From DTPU01 sp963827855 (lineage in GTDB: Bacteria > Planctomycetota > Phycisphaerae > Sedimentisphaerales > Anaerobacaceae), in assembly GCA_963827855.1 (NCBI GenBank), contig CAWHBY010000002.1, positions 1,550,001 to 1,614,000 of the forward strand: 64,000 nt of DNA, written 5' to 3'. This document shows, one piece after another, positions 17,962 through 26,634 of the stretch. The notes under the pieces are model-generated. The model was not told the origin of the DNA. It saw nothing but the letters and a program-made list of their open reading frames with translations, and did no database searches. Within the stretch, counting starts at the first letter, position 1; the number at the start of each line of letters is the position of its first letter. Position numbers and translations under genes: made by a program.

Positions 17962-18957
17962 CTACTGCCGCAGCCACTTCTTCCAGTTCTCCTCTACCTG
18001 GTCCACGTTGGTCTTGTCGACCAGCGGCAGAGGCGAGTACTCCACGGCCTGCACGGGGTCCTTCTTCAGGATCACCTTGTCGGCCAGGATCTCGATGGAG
18101 CGGTAACCCCATTGGTAGGTCTGCTGGGCATAGAGCCTCGCCACGACCCCCTTGCGAAGGTAAGGCAGCTCTGCGGGCAGTGCATCCATGGCCACCATCT
18201 TCACCTTGCCCGGTTCCCACTTGAGCAGCGCGTCCGTGAAGAGCGCCCACGAGCCGATCATGGCCCAGCCATCGATGTCCGGGTTGGCGGTCTGGACCTC
18301 CTCCATCTTGGCGGCTGCGTCCTGGGGTGTCTCCTTGCTGTAGAAAGGCCCTTTGATCGTGATGTCCGGGTACTTCTTGGCCTCCTCCAGCGCACCTTTG
18401 ATGCGGTTCTGGATGTTGGCCGCGTTCTGGTTGCCTCCGGGAATGCCCACGACGTGCTTGCCAGGCCCGAGTTCCTTGGCCAGTTCTCGCATGATCAGCC
18501 GGCCGGCCTCGAAGTCGTCCGTACCATAGAACGCGAATCGTCTACTGGAGGGGGCATCGGAGTCGAAGCACATCACGGCCACGCCCTGCTCAACCGCCTT
18601 GTTGATCGCGGGGGTCAGCGTGTCCGCAATCTCACAGCTCAGGCTGACGCCGTCCACGCCCTGCAGAACCATTTGTTCGAGGAACTCGACCTGCTTCTGG
18701 GCATCTTCTTCATTGGGCGTCTGCCACTGGACCTTGACGGCGACGCCCAGCTTCTGGCTCAAGTCGCGAGCAGCGTCCTCTGCGCCGATCCTCGCAGCCT
18801 GAAAGACGGGGTTCCCCTGGCACTTCGCGATCAGGGCGAAGACATAGTCCTTCTGCTTGACGGGGGAATCCGACGCCGCCGGACCGCCCTTCTTGCAGCC
18901 CACAGAGAAGCCCGCCAACAACACGCCAACACTCAAGATTCGAACAATGAGTCTCAT
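17962..18957 (-). CDS. Sugar ABC transporter substrate-binding lipoprotein (RbsB type)
   Basis: This is a 331-residue protein. A lipobox (LLAGFSVGC, Cys21) makes it a lipoprotein. The mature part is a periplasmic-binding-protein type 1 fold of the ribose family: YVFALIAKCQGNPVFQAA at the start, QMVLQGVDGVSLSCEIADT, and VMCFDSDAPSS (the ligand-contacting Asp-Ser-Asp strand). The expected ligand is a pentose or similar monosaccharide, and the neighbouring arabinofuranosidases suggest L-arabinose. It is the last gene of the three-gene transporter operon and overlaps the permease by 4 bp (ATGA). Confidence 0.87.
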   Translation of the reverse strand: MRLIVRILSVGVLLAGFSVGCKKGGPAASDSPVKQKDYVFALIAKCQGNPVFQAARIGAEDAARDLSQKLGVAVKVQWQTPNEEDAQKQVEFLEQMVLQGVDGVSLSCEIADTLTPAINKAVEQGVAVMCFDSDAPSSRRFAFYGTDDFEAGRLIMRELAKELGPGKHVVGIPGGNQNAANIQNRIKGALEEAKKYPDITIKGPFYSKETPQDAAAKMEEVQTANPDIDGWAMIGSWALFTDALLKWEPGKVKMVAMDALPAELPYLRKGVVARLYAQQTYQWGYRSIEILADKVILKKDPVQAVEYSPLPLVDKTNVDQVEENWKKWLRQ

Positions 18958-20093
18958 GGTCTTGCCCTTTCATTGGTCTTCGGCTCCGGCAGCACCGCCT
19001 TCGCCAGACGCTGCTCGCGCAACACATTGCTGACCCGATCCAGGACCACGGCCGCAACGATGACCGCGCCGATGATGATCTGGCTGTAGTTCTGGTCGAT
19101 CTCGAGGATGATGATGCCACTGGCGATCATCTGAATGATCAACGAGCCCAACAGGGCGCCCAGCGCAGAGCCTCGGCCTCCGCTGAGACTCGCTCCCCCC
19201 ACGACCCCGGCGGCGATGACGTCCAGCTCATAACCCTTTCCGGCATCGGACGAAGCGGACCCGTAGTAGCCCAGCATGATCATGGCGGCGACGCCGGCGG
19301 CGAGGCCGCCGAAGGTATAGACCTTCAGTTTGACCCGCTCTACAGGCAGGCCGCTGTAACGGGCCGCCTGCTCATTGCCTCCGATCGCAAAGACCTGCCG
19401 GCCCGTGACCGTGAACTTCAGGTACAGACCTGCCAGCACTGCAACGGCCAGGGTGATGATCATGGGGATCGGGTACAGATTGCCTCCGACTTCGTAGCGG
19501 ATGAGACCGTCGGTGAACTGCGGTGGAAAATGGGTATAGGACTGGGCCCGCGTCATCACGAAGGCGATGCCGCGATAGATAGCCATGGTACCCATCGTGA
19601 TGACGAAGGGATGGACCCGCAGCAGGACCACCCCCAACCCATTCAACAGACCGGCCCCTGCCCCGACCCCAAGGCACAGCAGGATCGCTGCAGGAACCAC
19701 CCACCCTGGGGACGCCCCTGCGCCCGGCCCCTGAGGTCCAAAGTAGTGCAGGAACATGGCCCCGCACACGGCGGCCAGGCAGTAGATGGACCCGACCGAG
19801 AGGTCGATGCCACCCGAGATGATCACGACCGTCGCGCCCACGGCCATGATCGCGAAGAACGAGGTGTTCTTGGCCAGTTTGTCGAGATTGTCGGCCCTGA
19901 GGAACCGATTCACAGTCCGCGTCTGGCCCGTGGCGCGATCCCTGACGGACAGGCTCCCGCCGAACACGGTCAGGAGCAGGCCCAGGGCGAGGACGACGCC
20001 CAGGAGCCCCGCCTCCTTCAAGAAGGGCCTGGTCGCGGCAGTCCGGACCGGTCTCGCCACGGACCTCGGTTCAATGGCACTATCAGTGGGCAT
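18954..20093 (-). CDS. Sugar ABC transporter permease (RbsC type)
   Basis: This is a 379-residue membrane protein of the BPD_transp_2 family. After a cytoplasmic N terminus with RPFLKEAGLLGVVLALGL there are about ten hydrophobic helices. The family signatures are ISGGIDLSVGSIYCLAAVCG, NGLGVVLLRVHPFVITMG and the loop GVVGGASLSGGRGS, which is the conserved site that couples to the ATPase. The start overlaps the end of the ATPase gene by 11 bp and the stop overlaps the binding protein by 4 bp, so all three are co-translated. It forms the membrane channel for the sugar bound by the lipoprotein downstream. Confidence 0.9.
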   Translation of the reverse strand: MPTDSAIEPRSVARPVRTAATRPFLKEAGLLGVVLALGLLLTVFGGSLSVRDRATGQTRTVNRFLRADNLDKLAKNTSFFAIMAVGATVVIISGGIDLSVGSIYCLAAVCGAMFLHYFGPQGPGAGASPGWVVPAAILLCLGVGAGAGLLNGLGVVLLRVHPFVITMGTMAIYRGIAFVMTRAQSYTHFPPQFTDGLIRYEVGGNLYPIPMIITLAVAVLAGLYLKFTVTGRQVFAIGGNEQAARYSGLPVERVKLKVYTFGGLAAGVAAMIMLGYYGSASSDAGKGYELDVIAAGVVGGASLSGGRGSALGALLGSLIIQMIASGIIILEIDQNYSQIIIGAVIVAAVVLDRVSNVLREQRLAKAVLPEPKTNERARP

Positions 20094-21723
20094 AGAGGGT
20101 CCGCTCCAGGGTCTCCGGCGAAGCCGTCCGGCCCGCCATCAACTGCATGATCTTCTCCTGCGTGGCCTCGGCCCGGTCCACCAGACCGGCTACGCGGCCC
20201 TGACGCATCACCAGGACCCGCGTGCTCAGGTGCAGGATCTCGGGCAACTCGGAGGAGATCATCAGCACCGCGTGGCCCGCAGAGGCCAATTCGTCGATGA
20301 GCCGATGGATCTCCGCCTTCGCGCCCACGTCGACGCCACGGGTCGGCTCATCGAGCATGAGGACCCGGCAACGCCGGGCCAGGCACTTGGCCAGGACCAC
20401 CTTCTGCTGGTTTCCACCCGAGAGCGTGGCGATGGGGACCGCGGGCGACGCCGCACGGACGCGCAAGCGGGCAAAGGAGTCCAGGACCAAGGCCCGTTCG
20501 CGAGCCAGGCGCAGCCAGTCCCACCACCGCAGGCACTCCTGCCGGCTGTCACACCACGGGCAGCGAATCAGCCTGGCCCAGCATCCCCGCTCGTCTGGAC
20601 AATCCAGCGCGGAGAGCGTCAGGTTCTCTCCGCAGCTCATCTCCGGCACAATGCCAAACCGCTTGCGGTCCTCCGTGACCAGGCCAATCCCGCGCGACAG
20701 CGCCTGGCGCGGGCTGCGGAGCACGACCCTCTCCCCTTCCACAACCACGTCGCCCGTCACGCCGGGATCCATGCCGACAATGGCCTGGGCCACCTCGCTG
20801 CGGCCTGAACCCACCAATCCGGCCATGCCCAGCACCTCGCCGCTCCGCAGGCCGAAGGTCACGTCCTGGAACCGGCCAGGCGAGGAGAGGCCCTCCACAC
20901 GCAGCCGTTCCCCACCCGGTGAATGCCGCACGTGGGACGGAAAGTAGGCAGCCAGCGATCGCCCGATCATCAACCGCACGAGTTCCTCTTCGTTGGTTTT
21001 CGCCACCGGCAGGGTCGCCACGTGCTGGCCATCTCGCAGGACCGTAGCCGTATCACAGATCCGAAGGATCTCCTCCATCCGGTGCGACACATAGAGGATG
21101 GTCGTGCCTTGCCGTTGCAGGTCTCCAATGAGGACCTCCAGCCTGCGGGCCGCCTCCAGGGACAGTGAGCTGGTCGGTTCATCCAGGACCAGCACTCTCG
21201 CACCTGTGGCCAGGGCGGCGGCAATCTGAACCAGTTGTATCTGCCCGGTCGTCAATCGCCCCAGCTCTTCCTCTGGACTGCAGTCCGCGCCCACCGCATC
21301 CAGAAACCGCTCCGTCCGCGCGGCCATCGCGGCGCGATCCAACAAGGGTCCCCGTCGCGGCAGCGAGCCTAGGCAGAGGTTTTCAGCCACACTGAGATTG
21401 GGGCAGTAGGAGAGTTCCTGGTGTACCAGGCCAACACCCGCGGCCTGCGCCTCAGCCGGGCAGCGGAACCGGCATGGCCGGCCCTGGATCTCCAGGTGTC
21501 CTTCATCGGGCTCATAGAGTCCGGCCAGGATCTTTCCGAGCGTGCTCTTTCCTGCGCCGTTCTCACCCATGAGGGCATGGCACGATCCGGCGGCCACTTC
21601 AAAGCTCACCTCGCGAAGCGCCAGGACGCCGGGAAATCGCTTGCTGATCCCGTGGAATACGACCATCGCAGTGCCTGATGCCCCTGTGCCCGAGGGTCTC
21701 AACCGAGTGATGGAACCTTCCAC
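20083..21723 (-). CDS. Sugar ABC transporter ATPase, two-domain (RbsA type)
   Basis: This is a 546-residue protein with two nucleotide-binding domains. Domain 1 has Walker A GENGAGKST and Walker B VLVLDEPTSS but an unusual signature loop (LTTGQIQLVQI). Domain 2 has the canonical LSGGNQQKVVLAKCL and VLMLDEPTRGVDVGAK; its Walker A region is the degenerate GLVGSGRSE type normal for the second half of RbsA proteins. I keep the GTG start at 21723 because AGGGG lies 6 bases upstream. The ATG at 21666 (MVVFHGISKRF) is the alternative and matches the usual family N terminus. It powers sugar uptake. The LacI-type operator at 21811-21826 is directly upstream. Confidence 0.9.
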   Translation of the reverse strand: MEGSITRLRPSGTGASGTAMVVFHGISKRFPGVLALREVSFEVAAGSCHALMGENGAGKSTLGKILAGLYEPDEGHLEIQGRPCRFRCPAEAQAAGVGLVHQELSYCPNLSVAENLCLGSLPRRGPLLDRAAMAARTERFLDAVGADCSPEEELGRLTTGQIQLVQIAAALATGARVLVLDEPTSSLSLEAARRLEVLIGDLQRQGTTILYVSHRMEEILRICDTATVLRDGQHVATLPVAKTNEEELVRLMIGRSLAAYFPSHVRHSPGGERLRVEGLSSPGRFQDVTFGLRSGEVLGMAGLVGSGRSEVAQAIVGMDPGVTGDVVVEGERVVLRSPRQALSRGIGLVTEDRKRFGIVPEMSCGENLTLSALDCPDERGCWARLIRCPWCDSRQECLRWWDWLRLARERALVLDSFARLRVRAASPAVPIATLSGGNQQKVVLAKCLARRCRVLMLDEPTRGVDVGAKAEIHRLIDELASAGHAVLMISSELPEILHLSTRVLVMRQGRVAGLVDRAEATQEKIMQLMAGRTASPETLERTLYAH

Positions 21724-21810
21724 GGAATACCCCTATCGCCTGTGCCTTCTTCGCTCATCCATCCGGCCCAACCGGCCTACGGTGACCCTCGAACTCAGCC
21801 CACTGCCTGG

Positions 21811-21826
21811 CTTGACACGTGTCAAG
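21811..21826 (-). promoter_or_regulatory. Perfect LacI-type operator upstream of the sugar ABC operon
   Basis: CTTGACACGTGTCAAG is a perfect 16-bp palindrome with a central CG, as LacI-family operators have. It lies 88 bp upstream of the ATPase start. On the minus strand it carries TTGACA; the hexamer 17 bp further (TGGGCT) is a poor -10, so the exact promoter is uncertain. It matches the sites at 17693, 17731 and 23174. Confidence 0.75.
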
Positions 21827-21874
21827 CTAACACCCACGCCGACAGGCCCCACACAGGCCCGTCCGAGAGGGAAC

Positions 21875-22930
21875 TCACGCAGACTCTCTGATGATGAGTT
21901 CCGATTGAAAGGTCTTCTGGATATGATCTCCATATCCTGACTCACGACCCATCATGTCCACTACGATTTGAACGGCCATCCGCCCGATCTGTTCCTTGGG
22001 CTGCCTCGCCGTCGTAATCGAGGGCTGAGTGTAGGCACTGAAACTCGAGTCATCGTGCCCAGCCACAAGCACGTCATGGCCCGGCTGCAACCCCACCCCA
22101 TACAAAGCCTTCATGGCGCCCAAGGCCAGACTATCCGTGGCACAGAGCAATCCAGACGGCCGGGCCCCCTTTTGGAGCCAGGCCGCCACGTTCGCGTAGC
22201 CGAACTCGGCCGTGTCCTCTCCGCCCATCCCGAGGGTCAGCGGCACCAGGTTCGGCTTTTTGTGCAGCCGCTTCATCGTGGCCAAGTACCCCTCTTCACG
22301 CTGCCGGGCAGCCACGTTCTGTGGACCGTGCGAACTGCCCAGGTAGGCCGGCGCCACGCCCCGGGAAACCAGGTGCTCCACCAGCATCCCCGCGCTGGCC
22401 CTGTTGTCGTTCATCACGAAGCTGCACTCGGGCTCAAGGTAGCGATCCACGTAGACCGTCGGAAACAAACGGCTCAGCTCGTTCAGCAGACCCCGGTTGG
22501 GCTTGAGCACCACCGGCGCCACGATAACTCCACAGACCCGCAGGATCCTGAAGGTCTCCAGAATCCGCTTCTCATTGCCCGGATCGCCGTAGGAGCACTC
22601 GACCAGGAGCTGGAAACCCCGAGAGAAGGCCTCGTGTTCGGCGGCGCGGATGATCTCGCCATAGAACGGATCGGTGATGTACGTGACCACCATCCCGATG
22701 CTGTTCGAGCGTTTGCGGACCAGGCTGACGGCGTGGGGATTGGGGACGTAGCCCAACTCCTTGCAGAGCCGCAGCACGCGGTCGCGTGTGTCGTCCTTGA
22801 CCGTGCGATCCCCATTGAGAACCTTGGACACCGTGTACCGGGAGTAGCCCGCCTTCCGCGCGACCTCCCCCATCGTCGTGATGTTCTTGATGCTCCTGCG
22901 TGCCGTCTTGGGCCTCGACCTATTCGCCAT
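21875..22930 (-). CDS. LacI-family transcriptional regulator
   Basis: This is a 351-residue protein. After a basic extension of about 17 residues comes the LacI DNA-binding helix-turn-helix TMGEVARKAGYSRYTVSKVL and hinge (GYVPNPHAVSLVRKRSNSIG). It is followed by a periplasmic-binding-like sugar sensor domain (VVTYITDPFYGEIIRAAEHE, LLCATDSLALGAMKAL, VAGHDDSSFSAYTQPSITT). It lies next to the sugar transporter it probably controls. Operators of a single palindrome type lie at its own promoter, the transporter and the LamG/glycyl-radical/arabinofuranosidase run. So I infer an autoregulated repressor released by an arabinose-related sugar. Confidence 0.88.
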   Translation of the reverse strand: MANRSRPKTARRSIKNITTMGEVARKAGYSRYTVSKVLNGDRTVKDDTRDRVLRLCKELGYVPNPHAVSLVRKRSNSIGMVVTYITDPFYGEIIRAAEHEAFSRGFQLLVECSYGDPGNEKRILETFRILRVCGVIVAPVVLKPNRGLLNELSRLFPTVYVDRYLEPECSFVMNDNRASAGMLVEHLVSRGVAPAYLGSSHGPQNVAARQREEGYLATMKRLHKKPNLVPLTLGMGGEDTAEFGYANVAAWLQKGARPSGLLCATDSLALGAMKALYGVGLQPGHDVLVAGHDDSSFSAYTQPSITTARQPKEQIGRMAVQIVVDMMGRESGYGDHIQKTFQSELIIRESA

Positions 22931-23135
22931 GCGTATCCTTGCCTCACGTCCGACCCAGACCCCATGCGGGCATACTCATCCAGGTTTGGAACGGCCTTCT
23001 TTCTACACCGCGACGGCCTGCCTGTCCAGCCCCACCCTCCGGCCGGCCCGACGTCCCCAGCCCCGTCGGCCGAGCTTGGCCAGTGACGCGGGGCAATTCC
23101 GGTCCACCTGCCGCTCCGTGGGCGGAGTCTTCACT

Positions 23136-23187
23136 TGCCAAAGTGTCAAGTCAACATCACTCTACCGCCTCAGTTTACACGTGTCAA
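23136..23187 (-). promoter_or_regulatory. Promoter and operators of the lacI-type gene
   Basis: On the minus strand TTGACA (23187-23182), a 17-bp spacer and TAGAGT (23164-23159) form a promoter nearly identical to that at 17716-17744. The -35 lies in the palindrome TTGACACGTGTAAA (23174-23187). A half-conserved second site (right half GTGTCAA at 23143-23149) is again 38 bp away. The site overlaps the stop codon of the upstream isomerase gene. The 5' leader to the regulator start at 22930 would be about 220 nt and holds no gene. Confidence 0.72.
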
Positions 23188-24326
23188 CCTATTCGGCCAT
23201 TTTTCCGTACAGATCCTCCGACCAGCGGGGAATACCCCACCTGGCGCACGAGCCCGGCCGCATAGGCGAGGCATTTCCTGACGTTGAGGTCCTCGAGATC
23301 GATCTGCTGAGCCAGGGAGAGCTGGCTGACCTGGGCGAGGGGCTCCTTGCGGCCGGCGGTCCGCACCAGGCTGAGGGTGCGGGCCAAATTCCTGGCCGGG
23401 ACGTCACCCATGGCCTGCCAATACCGGTCGGCCAAGCACGGGATCTTCAATGCATCGCGGGTGATCATCTCCAGGGAGAAGTGAACCTCGGGATGGGGCT
23501 TGCGGAGGACCGAAACGACCTTCGCCAGGTCGAGGATCCCCTCGCCCAGCGGCACCTCGGCCAGCAGGAAGCCTTCGTCATGCTGCTGGACTGCCATGTC
23601 CTTGAGATGCACGCTGAAGGCCCACGGCGCATAGGCCTCGACCACGGCCATCGGGTCTTCCAGGAACGACAGGTCGTTGCCTGTGTCCACGCACGCGCCG
23701 ACGTACTCGCTGCTGATGAACTTGAGAGTCTGCAGTCTCTCGTGGACGAACTCGTCCTTGTGGTTCTCCACAGCCAGACGGACCTTGCGGCGGGCCACGA
23801 CGGGCTCTGCCCACTGCAGGGCCTGCAGGCCGCGTTTGCGGGCCTGCCGAAATCCATCGATCGAGTCATAGGCCTCATAGCGTCTGCCCGAACCCTGGCT
23901 GGGCAGGACCGTGCGAAGCACCTTAACCCCCGCGTTCTGGCAGGCCGCGACCTCGGTCTCGAACCGCTCCACGTCTGCCTGGCCCTGCGGCAACCGGACG
24001 CTTGCCTCCACGAACATCTCCCAGTCCTCTGCCTGGCGGCGAAGCCGGTCGGCGTACTCCTTGTCGCGTGCGCCGATCTCCAGTTGTATCCCCCCTGCCC
24101 CTCGCTCGTGGCAGAAGGCCAGGAATCCCAGTGGCTCGCCAAACCGCTCTCCCGCCTGGCGGCTGTCCCCAGCCTGCCTGCGGCGGATCCCATAGGAGTC
24201 ACTGCAGATACCCAGCCGGACCGGCTTGGAGGCCGAGGCGGTCTGGCCGAGCAAGGGCCTGCCCAGCGTGGCTGCAGCCATCGCAGCGCCTATCGACATG
24301 AGGACCTGTCTTCGATGGACCTCCAT
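23184..24326 (-). CDS. TIM-barrel sugar isomerase/epimerase-like protein (exported)
   Basis: This is a 380-residue protein. The N terminus (MEVHRRQVLMSIGAAMAAATLG) looks like a Tat signal. The AP-endonuclease-2-like barrel is recognised by GIQLEIGARDKEYADRL, RLAVENHKDEF (metal Glu), VGACVDTGNDLSF (Asp), FSVHLKDMAV (His) and HFSLEMITRD (Glu), the metal ligand set of this superfamily. The specific sugar cannot be named. The ATG directly follows the stop of the Gfo/Idh gene (TGAATG), so translation is probably coupled. It is the last gene of the transaldolase/GarR/Gfo-Idh run, and its stop codon lies inside the lacI operator. Confidence 0.78.
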   Translation of the reverse strand: MEVHRRQVLMSIGAAMAAATLGRPLLGQTASASKPVRLGICSDSYGIRRRQAGDSRQAGERFGEPLGFLAFCHERGAGGIQLEIGARDKEYADRLRRQAEDWEMFVEASVRLPQGQADVERFETEVAACQNAGVKVLRTVLPSQGSGRRYEAYDSIDGFRQARKRGLQALQWAEPVVARRKVRLAVENHKDEFVHERLQTLKFISSEYVGACVDTGNDLSFLEDPMAVVEAYAPWAFSVHLKDMAVQQHDEGFLLAEVPLGEGILDLAKVVSVLRKPHPEVHFSLEMITRDALKIPCLADRYWQAMGDVPARNLARTLSLVRTAGRKEPLAQVSQLSLAQQIDLEDLNVRKCLAYAAGLVRQVGYSPLVGGSVRKNGRIG

Positions 24327-25733
24327 TCAGCTCACCTTGAAGCCATGCAGCTCCTTGTCCCAAGGGCTGCGGTATGGGCGGACCAGCATGGCAGACGCCT
24401 CGCGGTCGCCGACGATCTGCTCCTTCTTGGCGTCCCACGTGATCTTGCGGCCCGTGCGGAGCGAGAGGTTGGCCAGGTGACACGTGGTCGCCACATGGTG
24501 GGCACTCGCGATGTCTGCGATGGGCTGCTTGCGTGAGCGGATGCATTCGATGAAGTCCCTGGCGTGCCGCACGTAGTCCCTTGCGCCATCGCCGGTGTCG
24601 TCCTTCTCCTTCTCCGTCCAGAACTGATCCTGGGGCTCGGGCGTCGGCTGCGGCCCGCCCACCGGGTGTCCGCCCAAGATGGTTGCCATGCTGTTGAGAG
24701 GATTGACCTTGCGGTCTGGGAACACCTCGTATCCGCTGCGGCTGACCGACATCGTGCCCTGCGTGCCGTAGAACATGACCCCGCCCATCCCCAGGCCCGC
24801 CCTGCCGCTAGTGGCCTCCCGGTACTGGCAGATGCCCGTGAAATCCCCGTAATCGATGAGCACGTCCTGATTGTCCGGCGTCTCCATGTTGTCCTTCAGG
24901 AAGTGGCGGCCGCCCGTGCTGTAGACCGAGCGTGGCGCAGTTGCGCCCGTGAACCATTGCACGATGTCCAGAGAGTGCTGGCCCAGGTTGGTCATCTGGC
25001 CGCCCGCGTAGTCCCAGATCCAGCGGAAATGGTAGATCGCCCGGTTGGGGTTGTACGGCCGCTTGGGAGCGGGCCCCAGCCACAGGTCCCAGTCCAGCCC
25101 CTTGGGCGGCTCCGCGTCGGGTGGTTTGCCGAAGCCGGGCATGAGATTGCGACAGAAGGTATCCTGAACAGCGGTGATCCGGCCGAGCCTGCCCTGCTGC
25201 ACGAACTGGCGGGCCCGCAGGAAGTTGGGGCCCGAGCGGTTCTGTACGCCCACCTGCACGACCCGCTTGGTCCGCTGGGCGACCTCGATCATCCACCTGC
25301 CCTCGCGGACGAAGAGGCTCAGGGGCTTCTCCACGTACACGTCCTTGCCCGCTGCGCAGGCCATCATCGTCATCAGGGCGTGCCAGTGGTCGGGCGTGGA
25401 GATCACCACGGCGTCGACGTCCTTGTTGTCGAGCATCCGCCTGAAGTCGCGGTACTTCAGGACCGTGCCGCCCACGATCTCGGCCGCTGCATCCACCCGG
25501 GGCTCATAGGCGTCGCAGACGCCTACGACCGCCGCGTCCGGCTGCTTGGCGAAGTTGCGGGTGTGGATCCGGCCCATCAGGCCGATACCGATCATCCCGA
25601 TCCCGATCCGCTCATTCGCCCCATATACCCGTGACCAGGAGGCCGCGGTCATGGCGGTCGCCGCGCCTGCAGCCTTGATGAACGTCCGTCTGCTGATACC
25701 GCCGTCGTGGGATTCCTGGGAGGACTGTTGCAT
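24327..25733 (-). CDS. Gfo/Idh/MocA family oxidoreductase (Tat-exported)
   Basis: This is a 468-residue protein with the start at 25733 behind GGAG. A Tat signal (SRRTFIKAAGAATAMTAAS) is followed by the NAD(P)-binding fold (IGIGMIGIGLMGRIHTRNF), the catalytic EKPLSLFV motif, and WDYAGGQMTNLGQHSLDIVQ, which carries the Asp and His of the active site. A long C-terminal extension with QPTPEPQDQFWTEKEKDD is typical of planctomycete members. It would oxidise or reduce a sugar or sugar acid in the periplasm. It lies 13 bp after the GarR-like gene in a four-gene operon. Confidence 0.88.
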   Translation of the reverse strand: MQQSSQESHDGGISRRTFIKAAGAATAMTAASWSRVYGANERIGIGMIGIGLMGRIHTRNFAKQPDAAVVGVCDAYEPRVDAAAEIVGGTVLKYRDFRRMLDNKDVDAVVISTPDHWHALMTMMACAAGKDVYVEKPLSLFVREGRWMIEVAQRTKRVVQVGVQNRSGPNFLRARQFVQQGRLGRITAVQDTFCRNLMPGFGKPPDAEPPKGLDWDLWLGPAPKRPYNPNRAIYHFRWIWDYAGGQMTNLGQHSLDIVQWFTGATAPRSVYSTGGRHFLKDNMETPDNQDVLIDYGDFTGICQYREATSGRAGLGMGGVMFYGTQGTMSVSRSGYEVFPDRKVNPLNSMATILGGHPVGGPQPTPEPQDQFWTEKEKDDTGDGARDYVRHARDFIECIRSRKQPIADIASAHHVATTCHLANLSLRTGRKITWDAKKEQIVGDREASAMLVRPYRSPWDKELHGFKVS

Positions 25734-25746
25734 GGCACGTCTCCTT

Positions 25747-26634
25747 TCATTCACGCACCTGGACCTTGGCCAGTTGCTCGTAGAACTGGATGAGGCCGCC
25801 GTGGTCGTCGCCGGCCTTGCCGTCTGCCTTGAGGGCCTGCAGGATCTCCATGGCCATGGCCGACAGGGGGATCGGCACGGCCAGCTCATGGGCAGTGTCC
25901 AGGGCATTGGCCAGATCCTTGGCGTGGAGCTCGATGCGGAACCCGGGCTTGAAGTTGCCCTTGAGGACCAGGGGCATCTTGGCCTCCAGGACCGTGCTGC
26001 CTGCCAGCCCTCCCCGGATGGCCTGAAAGACCTTCTCTGGGCTGACCCCCGCCTTGGTGGCCAGGACCATCGCCTCGGACATCGCGGCGATATTCAGGGC
26101 CACAATGATCTGGTTGGCGAGCTTGGCCACGTTGCCGCTGCCGATGTCACCCACCCGCGTCACTGATGAGCCCATGGCCGCAAGGAGCCCCTTGACCTGC
26201 TCGAAGGTCTCCTCAGGCCCGCCCACCATGATGGCCAGCGTCCCTGCGACTGCCTTGGGCTCGCCTCCGCTGACCGGCGCGTCGAGCATGGGGATGCCCT
26301 TCTCGGCCAGCTTGGCCGCGATCTCGCGGCTCGCCAGGGGTGCGATCGAGCTCATGTCCACCAGGATCATGCCCGGCCGGGCACCTTGCAGGACGCCGTC
26401 AGACCCGAGCACTGCCTGACGCACGTGCGGCGAGTTGGGCAGCATCGTGATCAAGACCTCACTTCGAGCGGCAACGTCGCTGGCAGAGGTTGCACGCCGG
26501 GCGCCCGCCTTGATCAGCTCCTCCATCCTCTCGGCGAGGACGTCGTAGACCGTCAGCTCATAGCCGGCCTTCAGGAGGTTCAAGGCCATGGGCCTGCCCA
26601 TGATGCCCAGACCGACGAAACCGATCTTCTTCAT
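25747..26634 (-). CDS. garR: 2-hydroxy-3-oxopropionate (tartronate semialdehyde) reductase-like
   Basis: This is a 295-residue protein of the beta-hydroxyacid dehydrogenase family. The dinucleotide motif is IGFVGLGIMGRPMA, the substrate loop is DAPVSGGEPKAVAGTLAIMVGG, and the catalytic Lys is in GSGNVAKLANQII. The length and motifs match GarR/GlxR, which reduces tartronate semialdehyde to glycerate; 3-hydroxyisobutyrate dehydrogenase is the main alternative. The hydroxypyruvate-isomerase-like gene at 3050-3940 would supply or use the same C3 pool. It overlaps the transaldolase gene by 4 bp (ATGA). Confidence 0.82.
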   Translation of the reverse strand: MKKIGFVGLGIMGRPMALNLLKAGYELTVYDVLAERMEELIKAGARRATSASDVAARSEVLITMLPNSPHVRQAVLGSDGVLQGARPGMILVDMSSIAPLASREIAAKLAEKGIPMLDAPVSGGEPKAVAGTLAIMVGGPEETFEQVKGLLAAMGSSVTRVGDIGSGNVAKLANQIIVALNIAAMSEAMVLATKAGVSPEKVFQAIRGGLAGSTVLEAKMPLVLKGNFKPGFRIELHAKDLANALDTAHELAVPIPLSAMAMEILQALKADGKAGDDHGGLIQFYEQLAKVQVRE

